A stretch of 64,000 bases of DNA from positions 79,718 to 143,717 of the forward strand of contig JAEPMA010000006.1 of the NCBI GenBank assembly GCA_017644185.1, read 5' to 3'. Each line of letters starts with the position of its first letter. The first letter of the stretch is position 1. Shown piece by piece: positions 17,636-26,557 of this stretch. The translations under genes were made by a program, and so were the position numbers. The stretch comes from Rhodospirillales bacterium. Lineage in GTDB: Bacteria > Pseudomonadota > Alphaproteobacteria > Rhodospirillales > Casp-alpha2. A model generated the notes under the pieces. That model searched no databases, was not told the origin of the DNA, and saw only the letters and a program-made list of their open reading frames with translations.

Positions 17636-18598
17636 TCAAGGGCGAACGGCGCGTTTTAGCCTGTCGTTGATCGCTAAACCGAGGCCGGTGTCTGGAATCG
17701 GGGCGACGGCGATGCGGTTCACGCCTTTCTCGTCCAATTGATGTAACATGCTGAACAGATTGGCCGCCGCTTCGGTCAGGTCGCCCGCCGGGCTCAGGTT
17801 CATATCGTCGGGTGCGCCGGACGCGCCGAAGCCCAGATACACTTCGTCACCTTCCGGTTTTCCCGCGTTCATACGTATGCCCGCCTTTGGGGCGTAATGG
17901 CGGCTCATCATCCCGGGGGATTTGGGGGCGTGATCGTCGCTCCCCGCGATCGCGACGGGGCCGAGTATGCGTTCGAGGTCTTCGCGGGACACACCGCCCG
18001 GCCGTAACAGGGTGGCGACGGGGGTCGATAAATCGACGACGGTGGATTCCAGGCCGACTTCGCACGGCCCGTCATCCAGAATCATTTGCGGGCCGCCGGC
18101 ATCCGGACCGGGCAGGGAGGCTTGAACGTGGATGGCGAGCGACGGACTGACGGCGCCGGATGCATTCGCGCTCGGCGCCGCGACGGGGACACCACACGCG
18201 TCCAGAAAACGGCGTGCGCGTTCGCGGGCAGGGATGCGGACGGCGACGGTGGAAAGCCCGGCGGTGGTCAATTCCGATATAGAGCAGCCCGGCGTCTTGT
18301 TCATGACGATCGAGAGTGGCCCCGGCCATAGGGCATCGGCCAGTTTCTCGGCGCGCTCGTCCATGACCGCGATCGATTTCGCCTGCTGGATATCGGCGAC
18401 ATGAGAAATCAGCGGATTGAAGCTCGGCCGCCCCTTTGACGCGTAGATGCGTGCGACGGCTTCGCCATTGGTGGCATCTGCGCCCAAGCCGTAAACCGTT
18501 TCCGTCGCGAAGGCGACCAGCCCGCCGCCGCGAATGACCCCAGCGGCGTCGGCGATGGCCGCGTCGTCCATCGGACGGATCGGCGCGGGCGCGCCCAT
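17636..18598 (-). CDS. L-threonylcarbamoyladenylate synthase, Sua5 type
   Basis: Sua5/TsaC makes threonylcarbamoyl-AMP for the t6A37 modification of tRNAs reading ANN codons. The 320-residue protein has an N-terminal YrdC domain with FATETVYGLGADA (about 30-42) and SKGRPSFNPLI (about 53-63), and a C-terminal Sua5 domain introduced by SPGMMSRHYAPKAG (about 225-238). It is the longer two-domain Sua5 form rather than the ~190-residue TsaC. The gene lies 4 bases after cysQ on the same strand. Confidence 0.93.
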   Translation of the reverse strand: MGAPAPIRPMDDAAIADAAGVIRGGGLVAFATETVYGLGADATNGEAVARIYASKGRPSFNPLISHVADIQQAKSIAVMDERAEKLADALWPGPLSIVMNKTPGCSISELTTAGLSTVAVRIPARERARRFLDACGVPVAAPSANASGAVSPSLAIHVQASLPGPDAGGPQMILDDGPCEVGLESTVVDLSTPVATLLRPGGVSREDLERILGPVAIAGSDDHAPKSPGMMSRHYAPKAGIRMNAGKPEGDEVYLGFGASGAPDDMNLSPAGDLTEAAANLFSMLHQLDEKGVNRIAVAPIPDTGLGLAINDRLKRAVRP

Positions 18599-18602
18599 GT
18601 GT

Positions 18603-19394
18603 TTAAGAGGGGTCGGGGACGCCGGGTCCCCGGGCGATGAAATTCGGATTGCGGAGTTCCGGTTTGCCGTACCGAAGCGGCTGGCCGTCTTCGGTGATGA
18701 CCTCGCCGCCTGCGTAGAGCAGGACTGCGTGGCCCGCAGCGGTGTCCCACTCCATGGTCGGGCCGAAACGCGGATAGACGTCGGCCTTGCCCTCGGCGAC
18801 GCAACAGAACTTCAAACTCGACCCTGCGTTCACCGTATCCTTGACCGGCAGACCGGCAAGGTACTCTCCCGTTTCCGGCGTCAGATGATTTTTTGACGCG
18901 ATGGCGACAAGGCCGTCTTTCGGGGGGCGGCGGCAGGTGATCTGAACGGCCTTTCCCTCGCCGCCGTATTGGGCGAACGACCCGGCGCGCGTGGCGATGA
19001 AGGTGTCGCCGCTGGCGGGCAGATGGACCACCCCGAGGGTGGGGACGCCGTTTTCGATCAACGCGATGTTGACGGTGAACTGACCGCTCCGCGATACGAA
19101 CTCCTTCGTCCCGTCCAGCGGATCGATCAGCCAGAACGGCTTTCCGGTGATGTTGGGCATATTGCCTTCGGAGACGGATTCTTCGCCGACGAGGGGATAT
19201 TCGGCGGTGATGCCTTCACGAATATTCCTGAAGATCAAAGCCTCCGCCTTGCGGTCGGCCTCGGTCACGGGTGAGTCGTCGCCTTTTTGCTCGACGTCGA
19301 AATCGGTCTTGTAGATTTCCATGATGACGCGTCCCGCGCGCTTCGCCACGTCGCCGATTTGTTCGGCAAGACCGATGCTGACATTGAGAACCAT
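18603..19394 (-). CDS. cysQ: 3'(2'),5'-bisphosphate nucleotidase CysQ
   Basis: CysQ hydrolyses pAp, the by-product of sulfate assimilation and of ACP synthase, to AMP. The 263-residue protein from ATG 19394 shows the inositol-monophosphatase fold motifs: TEADRKAEALI (about 42-52), the metal site DPLDGTKEFVSRSG (about 83-96) and EWDTAAGHAVLLYAGG (about 206-221). GGAGA lies 9 bases before this ATG, favouring it over the in-frame ATG at 19433. It is followed 4 bases on by the Sua5-type gene. Confidence 0.92.
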   Translation of the reverse strand: MVLNVSIGLAEQIGDVAKRAGRVIMEIYKTDFDVEQKGDDSPVTEADRKAEALIFRNIREGITAEYPLVGEESVSEGNMPNITGKPFWLIDPLDGTKEFVSRSGQFTVNIALIENGVPTLGVVHLPASGDTFIATRAGSFAQYGGEGKAVQITCRRPPKDGLVAIASKNHLTPETGEYLAGLPVKDTVNAGSSLKFCCVAEGKADVYPRFGPTMEWDTAAGHAVLLYAGGEVITEDGQPLRYGKPELRNPNFIARGPGVPDPS

Positions 19395-19446
19395 AACGAC
19401 TGATCTCCGCGAATGTATGTGACGCGCGGACAATCGCCCCCGCCTG

Positions 19447-19462
19447 CCGGTTAGTCAACCGG
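19447..19462 (-). other. Short perfect hairpin after the Memo-AMMECR1 stop codon
   Basis: CCGGTT (19447-19452) and AACCGG (19457-19462) form a perfect 6-bp stem with a 4-base loop, directly after the stop codon of the gene at 19464. No U-run follows, so it is more likely an mRNA 3'-end stabiliser than a terminator. It may also be chance. Confidence 0.35.
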
Positions 19463-19463
19463 A

Positions 19464-20921
19464 TCAGCGTTCGGCGTGGATTTCCTCGGCGATGAAGCGG
19501 TTGGCGCGGAAGTCCGGCGACCAATGGTTGGCAGCCATACCTGCCTTGCGCTTGAGGTGCGCCAGGAATTGCCGGGGGTCGGGTAGCTGCTCCCAGACGG
19601 CAGGGAGAAACAACGCCCGCCGGCCACCATCCGAAATCACCAGACCATCGATCCCGGGGCGTAATTGTTTCAGAAGGTCTTCTTCGCTCTCGATCTGCAT
19701 CGGCGCCTGAGGGCTGAGGACGGAAATCGACATCAGAAGACCATCGTATTCCGCCGTCGTGACCGGATTGAATCGGGGGTCCCGGAAGGCGGCTTTATAT
19801 GCGTTCGCGGCGACGTCCAGCGCCAGGGGTTGATGCGCCATGGGCGAGCCGATGCAGCCACGAAGCTGCTTGTCGGCGGTTTTGAGCGTGACGAACGAAG
19901 CGCCGTCGGCGCGCAGTGCTTCAGGTTGTTCGCCGAGATTCAATGACATCGGCTTCCCGTGTTCGAGTGCATGACGGATCGAGGTGTCCGCGAGCTGAAG
20001 CAAATGTGGGCCGTGGGTGGCCAGAAGCTGCTTGGTCTGCTTCTCGAAATCGGCGGCGCTGTCGGATTTTTCGTCCGGATGTTTTCTGTTGATGGTGATG
20101 TTGAGGGGCACCGTCTTTTTACGAGTCACCGGATCGTAAAACGCCCAGGCGCCGTACCCGACCACGCGATCCTTCGTGCCCGCCGTATCGCCGGAGTTTT
20201 TCAGATCGATGGTTTCGACCTTCATGCCGCGTTCTTTGGCGAGATGGAGAAGGCCACCGACCGGGAAGCGGCCGCATGCGCCGTTCTTTTCGATCTTGTC
20301 GGGGGCGAGCGACATGATCGCATCGCAGGTCCGTTTATCGATCTGCTGTGCCGACCCGTAGTCGAGGAAGTGGCTGAGGTCCGATGAAATCACGATCAGG
20401 GTTTCCGGGCCGCCCCAGAGTTTGCTCAGGACCTCGGCGACCTGCACGGGCGACGCCTCGCCGACGACGATGGGGACGAGTTTAAAATCGCCCAATAACT
20501 CTTGCAGAAAGGGCAGGTGCACTTCCAGCGCGTGCTCGGCTTCGTGGGTCGGGGGGAAGACCGCGACCTGCGCCATATCCCTGATCTCGGCCTCCGCGTC
20601 CTTGTCGATCTCGATCCGCCCCAAGGGGGTTTCGAAATAATCGGCACCCGAGAGCGCTAAACCCCGGACAGCGACCCGGTGGCACGGGCCGAGAAGCACG
20701 ACGCGCGTGATCTGATCCGCGACCGGTTTCAATAGAGCATACGCCTTGGCGGCAATGGCGCCGGAATACCGATAGCCCGCATGCGGCGCGATGATCGCCT
20801 TCGGGGCCGGACCGTCGACTTGCCCGGCATCGCTCAGGAAGCCTTTGACGTCGCTGCTCAATTGCCTCGCGTCGCCTGGGTAGAACATGCCGGCGACGGC
20901 GGCCTTGCGGATTGCGGTCAT
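19464..20921 (-). CDS. AmmeMemoRadiSam proteins B and A fused (Memo + AMMECR1)
   Basis: A 485-residue fusion. Residues 1-270 are a Memo-family domain (class III extradiol dioxygenase fold). Its conserved metal-site residues are in place: IAPHAGYRYSG (H47), GPCHRVAV (H81) and NGACGRFPVGG (C216). Residues about 295-485 are an AMMECR1 domain with the invariant LRGCIGS (353-359). With the radical-SAM enzyme encoded divergently at 21047 it completes the AmmeMemoRadiSam set, conserved in bacteria and archaea but with unsettled function. No signal peptide is seen, so it is cytoplasmic. Confidence 0.93.
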   Translation of the reverse strand: MTAIRKAAVAGMFYPGDARQLSSDVKGFLSDAGQVDGPAPKAIIAPHAGYRYSGAIAAKAYALLKPVADQITRVVLLGPCHRVAVRGLALSGADYFETPLGRIEIDKDAEAEIRDMAQVAVFPPTHEAEHALEVHLPFLQELLGDFKLVPIVVGEASPVQVAEVLSKLWGGPETLIVISSDLSHFLDYGSAQQIDKRTCDAIMSLAPDKIEKNGACGRFPVGGLLHLAKERGMKVETIDLKNSGDTAGTKDRVVGYGAWAFYDPVTRKKTVPLNITINRKHPDEKSDSAADFEKQTKQLLATHGPHLLQLADTSIRHALEHGKPMSLNLGEQPEALRADGASFVTLKTADKQLRGCIGSPMAHQPLALDVAANAYKAAFRDPRFNPVTTAEYDGLLMSISVLSPQAPMQIESEEDLLKQLRPGIDGLVISDGGRRALFLPAVWEQLPDPRQFLAHLKRKAGMAANHWSPDFRANRFIAEEIHAER

Positions 20922-21046
20922 GGTTCAATCGCCTCGCTCATATCCACAGTATTGTAACGTATTTAAGGGGTAGCGAAAATCATCTCGGTATGACGGATCA
21001 GCAGTCACACGTTTTTTCCAAGCGCAAGGCGGGTTATAATAAACGT

Positions 21047-22165
21047 ATGGCCGATGCCGCTCCCATGATGGATGAAACGTTCGCCGACGCGGTGCCGGGT
21101 CGTTACTGGCACAAGCTCGACGACGGTCGGATTCAGTGCGACGTGTGCCCGCGCTTTTGTAAATTGCGGGAAGGGCAGCGGGGGCTCTGTTTCGTGCGCG
21201 GCCGCCAGGACGATCAGGTCGTCCTGACGACGTACGGAAGGTCCAGCGGGTTCTGCGTCGATCCGATCGAGAAAAAGCCCCTCAACCACTTTTTGCCCGG
21301 TACGCCGGTGCTGAGCTTCGGGACGGCAGGCTGCAATCTGACGTGCACGTTCTGCCAGAACCACGATATTTCGAAATCCCGCGAGTTCGACAAGCTGCAA
21401 CAAAAAGCGACTCCCGACATGATCGCCAAGGCGGCGGTTGAGACGGGCTCGCGCTCGGTCGCCTACACGTATAACGATCCGGTGATCTTCCTCGAGTACG
21501 CGGTGGACGTCGCGATCGCGTGCCGGGAACGCGGTATTAAGAACGTCGCGGTGTCGGCGGGCTATATCTGTGACGAGCCGCGAGAAGAGTTCTACCGTCA
21601 CATGGACGCCGCCAACATCGACCTGAAGGCGTTCACGCAGGAATTCTACCGAAAGCTCTGCACCGCCGATCTTCAGCCAGTGCTGGAAACGTTAAAATAT
21701 CTCAAGCATGAGACCGACGTTTGGTTCGAGATTACCGATCTGCTGATCCCGGGGGAGAACGACAGCGAGCACGAGATCGAGGAAATGACCCAGTGGATCG
21801 TCGAGAACCTGGGCCCCGACGTCCCTGTCCATTTCACGGCCTTCCATCCCGACTGGAAGATGCTGGACAAACCACGCACCCCACCCGAGACCCTTTTGCG
21901 TGCCCGCAAGATCGCCATGAAGAATGGTATCCGCTATGCCTATACCGGCAACATCCATCACAAAGAGACGCAAAGCACCTACTGTCATAACTGTGGGGAG
22001 CTGTTGATCGGCCGGGATTGGCATCTGCTTTCTGACTGGAATTTGGAGTTCGGTGGCAATCATATCTGTGACTGCCGCAAGTGCGGGACCCAGCTCGCCG
22101 GTGTGTTCGAGGAGAAGCATGGCGATTGGGGCCGAAAACGGGCGCCGCTGCGCTTCCGCCCTTAA
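21047..22165 (+). CDS. amrS: AmmeMemoRadiSam system radical SAM enzyme
   Basis: A radical-SAM protein of about 372 residues from ATG 21047. The N-terminus has a Cys motif, CDVCPRFCKLREGQRGLC (about 31-48). The [4Fe-4S]-SAM motif is CNLTCTFCQ (Cys 96, 100 and 103). The C-terminus has two more Cys pairs (YCHNCGELL and CDCRKCGTQL), which look like a metal-binding ribbon. In-frame ATGs at 20990 and 20912 exist; the latter would overlap the divergent Memo gene. The protein family installs an unknown modification; its gene neighbours suggest it acts with Memo and AMMECR1. Confidence 0.92.
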   Translation: MADAAPMMDETFADAVPGRYWHKLDDGRIQCDVCPRFCKLREGQRGLCFVRGRQDDQVVLTTYGRSSGFCVDPIEKKPLNHFLPGTPVLSFGTAGCNLTCTFCQNHDISKSREFDKLQQKATPDMIAKAAVETGSRSVAYTYNDPVIFLEYAVDVAIACRERGIKNVAVSAGYICDEPREEFYRHMDAANIDLKAFTQEFYRKLCTADLQPVLETLKYLKHETDVWFEITDLLIPGENDSEHEIEEMTQWIVENLGPDVPVHFTAFHPDWKMLDKPRTPPETLLRARKIAMKNGIRYAYTGNIHHKETQSTYCHNCGELLIGRDWHLLSDWNLEFGGNHICDCRKCGTQLAGVFEEKHGDWGRKRAPLRFRP

Positions 22166-22260
22166 GAGTTTCTTGGCTTTCTGGCCCTATCCATGACGGC
22201 GTGACTTTCGGCGTGCGACCTGCTACACGCGCCCGGGTTCAGTGAAAAGGGCTGCCAGGC

Positions 22261-23292
22261 TTGATTACCAGAAAACACCTCCTGATCGCTTTGAAGATCA
22301 CGGTATCGATCGGTCTCATGAGCGTGCTGATTAGTGGCATCGATCTTGGCGCCGAAAAAGACCGGATTCTCTCCGCTGACATCGGCATCATGCTTGTAGC
22401 CGCCGCCATGCTTGTCATCCAGATGGGAATCGGTGGCGCGCGCTGGTGGGCGGTGATGCGTGCGATCGGTCACCCGCTGCCATGGCTTCAGCTGGCCAGG
22501 TTGTTCTGGATTGGCGGTTTCTTCAGCCAGGCGCTTCCCTCATCGGTCGGCGGCGACCCCATCCGGATGTACATGGCCTACAAGGAAGGATTGCCGCTGG
22601 GCAAGGCGATCAATGGTGTCATGCTGGAGCGTGTCGTCACCATCGTCGGCCTTGTTGTTCTGGTAACAGCCGTACAGCCATCGTTCCTGTCGAAACTGGA
22701 CGATCACGCCCAGATGCTGACGATCTGGGGACTTCTGATGCTGGCCGGTGGCACGGTTGCAGGCTTGATTGTCCTCATGTGTCTCGACCGTCTGCCGGAA
22801 GCGCTGACCCGGTTTCGGATCGTCCGGGGCATGCATGCGTTAGCGGGGGATACCCGCAAGCTGTTTCTACATCCTGTACATGTGCTGATTTCCCTTTTCT
22901 TCGGGGTGCTGACACACGTCAATATATCGTTCTGCGTCTATTTGCTGGCGCAGGGATTGGCGGTCGATGTCACGTGGCTCGACTGCCTGGTGCTGATGCC
23001 CCCTGTCATTCTGGTGACGACTTTGCCGATTTCGATCGCCGGTTGGGGGGTGCGCGAGGGCGCGATGACGGTTGCGTTCGCGCTGGTCGGCGTGTCGCAG
23101 GGCGGCGCTGTCGTGCTCTCCTTGTCGATGGGGCTGCTGGCGATCGTCACAATGATCCCGGCGGGCATCATGTGGTTGCTCGGCCGCAAGAAAGGCGAGT
23201 CGATCTCCGCCGCCGAAGCCGAAGCCGCAGTCGAACACGAACTGGAACAAGCCGCCGAAGATCAAGAGGAAAAAGCGCCCGGTCGCGTTTGA
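22261..23292 (+). CDS. Flippase-like / lysylphosphatidylglycerol synthase TM-region family membrane protein
   Basis: A 343-residue polytopic protein with about eight membrane segments. It carries the UPF0104/LPG-synthase TM hallmark region around LPSSVGGDPIRMYMAYKEG (about 97-115) and PISIAGWGVREGAM (about 257-270). Relatives flip lipids or belong to glycolipid pathways. The frame begins with TTG 22261; no better ATG with a ribosome site precedes the first membrane segment. The C-terminal ~30 residues are an acidic Glu/Ala tail. It ends 75 bases before pepA. Confidence 0.83.
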   Translation: MITRKHLLIALKITVSIGLMSVLISGIDLGAEKDRILSADIGIMLVAAAMLVIQMGIGGARWWAVMRAIGHPLPWLQLARLFWIGGFFSQALPSSVGGDPIRMYMAYKEGLPLGKAINGVMLERVVTIVGLVVLVTAVQPSFLSKLDDHAQMLTIWGLLMLAGGTVAGLIVLMCLDRLPEALTRFRIVRGMHALAGDTRKLFLHPVHVLISLFFGVLTHVNISFCVYLLAQGLAVDVTWLDCLVLMPPVILVTTLPISIAGWGVREGAMTVAFALVGVSQGGAVVLSLSMGLLAIVTMIPAGIMWLLGRKKGESISAAEAEAAVEHELEQAAEDQEEKAPGRV

Positions 23293-23367
23293 TCTCCACG
23301 CGCGGCCTTGAACCGTGGACGCTGAGATATACACTCGCTGAAATCATTTCTTTCAGTGAGGTTCTCC

Positions 23368-24870
23368 ATGAAGGTTTCGTTCGCCAATCCCGCCGCGCCC
23401 GCCAAGGGCATCGCCGTCGTCTTTGCCGCCGAGGGCGGTAAGTGGACATCGACGGCCGCGGCGCTCGACAAGAAACTCAAGGGCGCCCTCAAGCGCGCCG
23501 CCAAAGCCGCCGACTTCGACGGTAAAAAGAAACAGACCATGACGGTGTTGGCGCCGGGTGGTTCCAGCCTCGACCGCGTGCTCTGCGTCGGCGTCGGCAA
23601 GCCCGCCGATATCACCGCCGAAAGCATGGCTGAAACGGGGGGCGTGATTTACGCCGCGCTCAAGGGCACCGGCAAAAGCGCCGAAATGCACGTCGACGAC
23701 GTGCCGAGGTCCAAACTGAAAGCGGCGGACATCGCCGCCAACCTGGCCTATGGGGCAAACCTGCGCGCGTACGCGTTCGAAAAGTACAAGGGCAAGGAAA
23801 AGCGCGACAAGAAACCGGGCATCGATACGCTTTCGGTCAAATGCGACGGATCCGCCGCCGCGCGCTCGGCGTACGGTGATCTGGCCAAGGTCGCGGAGGG
23901 GGTTTACTACACCCGCGATCTGGTTTCCGAGCCCGCGAACATTCTCTATCCGGCGGAATTCGCAAAGCGCTTGAAGCGCGATCTGACCAAGCTCGGCGTC
24001 AAGGTGACCGTGCTGGGCGAAGCGCAGATGAAAAAGCTCGGCATGGGCTCGCTGCTGTCAGTTGGGGACGGCAGCGCGCGCGAAAGCCAGATGGTGGTCA
24101 TGGAATGGAACGGCCTGCCGCCGTCCAAGCGCAAGAACTCCAAACCGATCTCGTTCATCGGTAAGGGGGTGTGCTTCGACACGGGCGGTATTTCGCTGAA
24201 GCCCGCCGCCGGGATGGACGATATGAAATGGGACATGGGCGGCGCCGGGGTGGTGTCCGGCCTGATGATGGCGCTCGCGGGTCGGAAAGCGAAATGCCAC
24301 GTCATCGGTGCGGTCGGTCTGGTCGAAAACATGCCGGACGGCAAGGCGACGCGCCCGGGCGATATCGTCAAATCGATGTCGGGGCAGACCATCGAAATCC
24401 TCAACACCGACGCCGAAGGCCGGCTGGTGCTGTGCGACGTGCTTCACTACGTGAACACCAAGTTCAAACCCGAGTTCATGGTCAACCTGGCGACCCTGAC
24501 GGGGGCCATCATCATCTCGCTGGGCGCCGAGCGCGCGGGCATGTTCTCCAACGACGACAAGCTGTCCGATAAAATCTTCGCCGCCGGTGAAACGATCGGT
24601 GAACGTGTCTGGCGCTTCCCGTTGGGCGAGGAATACGACCGTGATCTGGATACCGCCGCCGCCGATATGCGGAACATCGGCTCGGGCCGGGGCGCGGGAT
24701 CGATCATCGCGGCGCAGTTCTTGAAGCGCTTTGTCGGCGACACCCCCTGGGCGCACCTGGATATTGCGGGCGTCACTTGGTCGAAGAAGGATACGCCCGT
24801 GGTGCCGCGCGGCGGCACCGCCTTCGGTGTTCGGCTTTTGGAACGTTTCGTCGCCGACAACTACGAGTAA
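23368..24870 (+). CDS. pepA: Leucyl aminopeptidase (M17)
   Basis: A cytosolic zinc/manganese aminopeptidase, 500 residues from ATG 23368, chosen because GAGG lies 6 bases before it. The catalytic domain shows KGVCFDTGGISLKPAAGMDDMKWDMGG-type metal ligands (about 265-290) and the signature NTDAEGRL (about 345-352). In many alphaproteobacteria pepA precedes holC and the lptFG operon. Here pepA-holC are together, but about 15 kb away from lptF, so the cluster has been split. Confidence 0.96.
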   Translation: MKVSFANPAAPAKGIAVVFAAEGGKWTSTAAALDKKLKGALKRAAKAADFDGKKKQTMTVLAPGGSSLDRVLCVGVGKPADITAESMAETGGVIYAALKGTGKSAEMHVDDVPRSKLKAADIAANLAYGANLRAYAFEKYKGKEKRDKKPGIDTLSVKCDGSAAARSAYGDLAKVAEGVYYTRDLVSEPANILYPAEFAKRLKRDLTKLGVKVTVLGEAQMKKLGMGSLLSVGDGSARESQMVVMEWNGLPPSKRKNSKPISFIGKGVCFDTGGISLKPAAGMDDMKWDMGGAGVVSGLMMALAGRKAKCHVIGAVGLVENMPDGKATRPGDIVKSMSGQTIEILNTDAEGRLVLCDVLHYVNTKFKPEFMVNLATLTGAIIISLGAERAGMFSNDDKLSDKIFAAGETIGERVWRFPLGEEYDRDLDTAAADMRNIGSGRGAGSIIAAQFLKRFVGDTPWAHLDIAGVTWSKKDTPVVPRGGTAFGVRLLERFVADNYE

Positions 24871-24874
24871 CGGT

Positions 24875-24918
24875 CATTCGAGACGCCCCGGTCATGTCCG
24901 GGGCGCCTCAGGATGAGG
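24875..24918. repeat. Extragenic palindromic element, copy A
   Basis: A palindromic unit between pepA and holC. It runs from CATTCGAGACGCC through an inner GCCCCGG/CCGGGGC hairpin to GGCGCCTCAGGATGAGG. The arms TCGAGACGCC and CCTCAGGATGAGG are those of the dispersed intergenic palindromes common in alphaproteobacteria. It is oriented opposite to copy B, 13 bases downstream. Confidence 0.7.
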
Positions 24919-24931
24919 AAATCGGCACAAC

Positions 24932-24980
24932 CCTCATGCTGAGGAGGCACCAAAGGAGCCGTCTCGAAGCATGCGGGAGG
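24932..24980. repeat. Extragenic palindromic element, copy B
   Basis: The second copy begins CCTCATGCTGAGGAGGC and ends GCCGTCTCGAAGCATG followed by CGGGAGG, in inverted orientation to copy A. Its last bases, GGGAGGG, lie 4 bases before the holC GTG and serve as its ribosome binding site. Confidence 0.7.
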
Positions 24981-24984
24981 GATT

Positions 24985-25431
24985 GTGACCGACATCGGCT
25001 TCTATCACCTGACCCGGTCGGGTCTCGACCGGGCGCTGCCGCAACTGCTGCAGAAGACGCTCCAGGCGGGCAAGCGCGCGCTTGTCGTGCTCGGGTCCGA
25101 AGAGCGGGTCAGGTGGTACAACGATCATCTCTGGACGTTCGACAATCCGTCCTGGCTGCCACACGGGACGTCGCAGGACGGCGATCCAGACATGCAGCCG
25201 GTGTGGATCGATGTCTCTGACGAGAACCCAAATAAAGCGGAATTCCTGTTCCTTGCCGACGGCGGCGCGTCCGAACGCGTCGGCGAGTTCGAGCGTTGCT
25301 TCGATCTATTCGATGGCCGCGACGACGACGCGGTCGCGGACGCTCGCGCGCGGTGGAAGACGTTGAAGGATGCCGGTCACGATCTGACTTATTGGCAGCA
25401 GGGCGATCGGGGCTGGGAAAAGAAAGCCTGA
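24985..25431 (+). CDS. holC: DNA polymerase III chi subunit
   Basis: Chi links the clamp loader to SSB during replication. The 148-residue protein starts MTDIGFYHLTRSGLDRALP, then KTLQAGKRALVVLGSEERV (about 24-42) and the typical WLPHGT (about 57-62) with PVWIDVSDENPNKAEFLF (about 72-89). GTG 24985 is used, with GGGAGGG just before it that comes from the end of an extragenic palindrome. It follows pepA as in most alphaproteobacteria. Confidence 0.93.
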   Translation: MTDIGFYHLTRSGLDRALPQLLQKTLQAGKRALVVLGSEERVRWYNDHLWTFDNPSWLPHGTSQDGDPDMQPVWIDVSDENPNKAEFLFLADGGASERVGEFERCFDLFDGRDDDAVADARARWKTLKDAGHDLTYWQQGDRGWEKKA

Positions 25432-25465
25432 GACAAGAAAACAAAACTAGGGAAGGAAACAAGAA

Positions 25466-26491
25466 ATGACGAAACGCTGGGTGAACCGGCCTGAGGGGTC
25501 GACCTGGGGCGATTGGGGTGAAAACGACGAGTGGGGCCGGAAAAACCTCCTAACGCCGGATCGGATCAAGGCGGCGGCCGCCGAAGTTCAGGAGGGGCTC
25601 GCGTTCTGCCTGTCGATGCCGCTCGACATGCCGGGTGGAAACTCGGTCAATCCGAAACGCTTTCCGCCCAAGTTCGGCCCGGTGTTTCATCCGCCCGGCG
25701 GGGATACGTTTTACTACAATCTCGACTGGAGCGAATGGCAGGACGGCAACATGGATGTGTCGTCGGACGAATGCACGACGATCTGGAACCAGTACTCGAC
25801 CCAGTGGGACAGCTTCGCCCACGTCGGCAGCATGTTCGACGCGGACGGGGACGGTGAGCCGGAGCGCGTCTATTACAACGGCTTCCGCGCCGACGAGGAA
25901 ATTCTCGGCCCCGAGCACCCGGACGGGATGGGCGCGCGCAAGCTCTCCGTCGCCGGGATGGCGGAGGCCTGCATGCAGGGCCGTGGCGTGCTGCTCGACA
26001 TGGTGGCGCATCACGGGCATGAGCGCGTTGTCGTCGGGTATGACGAACTGATGCGGATGTTCGAGGCCGACGATATCGTGGTGGAGGAGGGCGATATGTT
26101 CCTGTTCCACACCGGCTGGGACGACATGATCATGGAGATGGGCGGAAACCCGGACGCAAAGAAGCTCCATTCCAGCGGCGCTGTGTTGGATGGCTTCGAC
26201 GACAAGCTCCTTCAATGGATTACCGACAGTGGCGTGGTCGCGCTGATTTCCGACAACATGGCGGTCGAGGACTCGAACGGCTTCGGCGAGACGCATGGCG
26301 GTTGTTCGCGTCTGCCGATCCACCGGCATTGTTTGTTCAGGCTGGGCGTTCATCTGGGTGAAATCTGGTATCTCTCCGCGCTCGCCAAGGCGCTCCGCGA
26401 ACGCGGCCGTTCTCGTTTTCTTTTAACCGCGCCGCCGCTTTACCTGCCGGGCGCCGTCGGCTCCCCGGCGACCCCGGTCGCGACGATCTGA
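25466..26491 (+). CDS. Cyclase-family (kynurenine formamidase-like) metal hydrolase
   Basis: A 341-residue protein of the cyclase family (PF04199), which includes bacterial kynurenine formamidases. Visible are LSMPLDMPGGNS (about 49-60), TQWDSFAHVGSMFD (about 112-125) at the metal site, GVLLDMVAHHG (about 173-183) and FLFHTGWDD (about 212-220). The longer form with an N-terminal WGDWGENDEWGRKN is that of uncharacterised alphaproteobacterial members, so substrate is unknown. GGAAGG precedes the ATG. A terminator-like hairpin follows at 26515. Confidence 0.85.
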   Translation: MTKRWVNRPEGSTWGDWGENDEWGRKNLLTPDRIKAAAAEVQEGLAFCLSMPLDMPGGNSVNPKRFPPKFGPVFHPPGGDTFYYNLDWSEWQDGNMDVSSDECTTIWNQYSTQWDSFAHVGSMFDADGDGEPERVYYNGFRADEEILGPEHPDGMGARKLSVAGMAEACMQGRGVLLDMVAHHGHERVVVGYDELMRMFEADDIVVEEGDMFLFHTGWDDMIMEMGGNPDAKKLHSSGAVLDGFDDKLLQWITDSGVVALISDNMAVEDSNGFGETHGGCSRLPIHRHCLFRLGVHLGEIWYLSALAKALRERGRSRFLLTAPPLYLPGAVGSPATPVATI

Positions 26492-26514
26492 TCGATCGAT
26501 CCTGACTGCATGTG

Positions 26515-26545
26515 CGGCCCCGGTGGCGAAGAGCTGCCGGGGCCG
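26515..26545 (+). terminator. Terminator-like hairpin after the cyclase gene
   Basis: CGGCCCCGG (26515-26523) pairs with CCGGGGCCG (26537-26545) over 9 bp, followed by TTCCGTTTG. It lies 24 bases after the cyclase stop. The U-run is weak, so efficiency is uncertain. Confidence 0.55.
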
Positions 26546-26557
26546 TTCCGTTTGGCC

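Noticed and set aside
22446..23441. A 331-codon plus-strand frame overlapping the flippase-like gene
   Set aside because: The other frame gives a clean polytopic membrane protein with family motifs; this one is low-complexity shadow.
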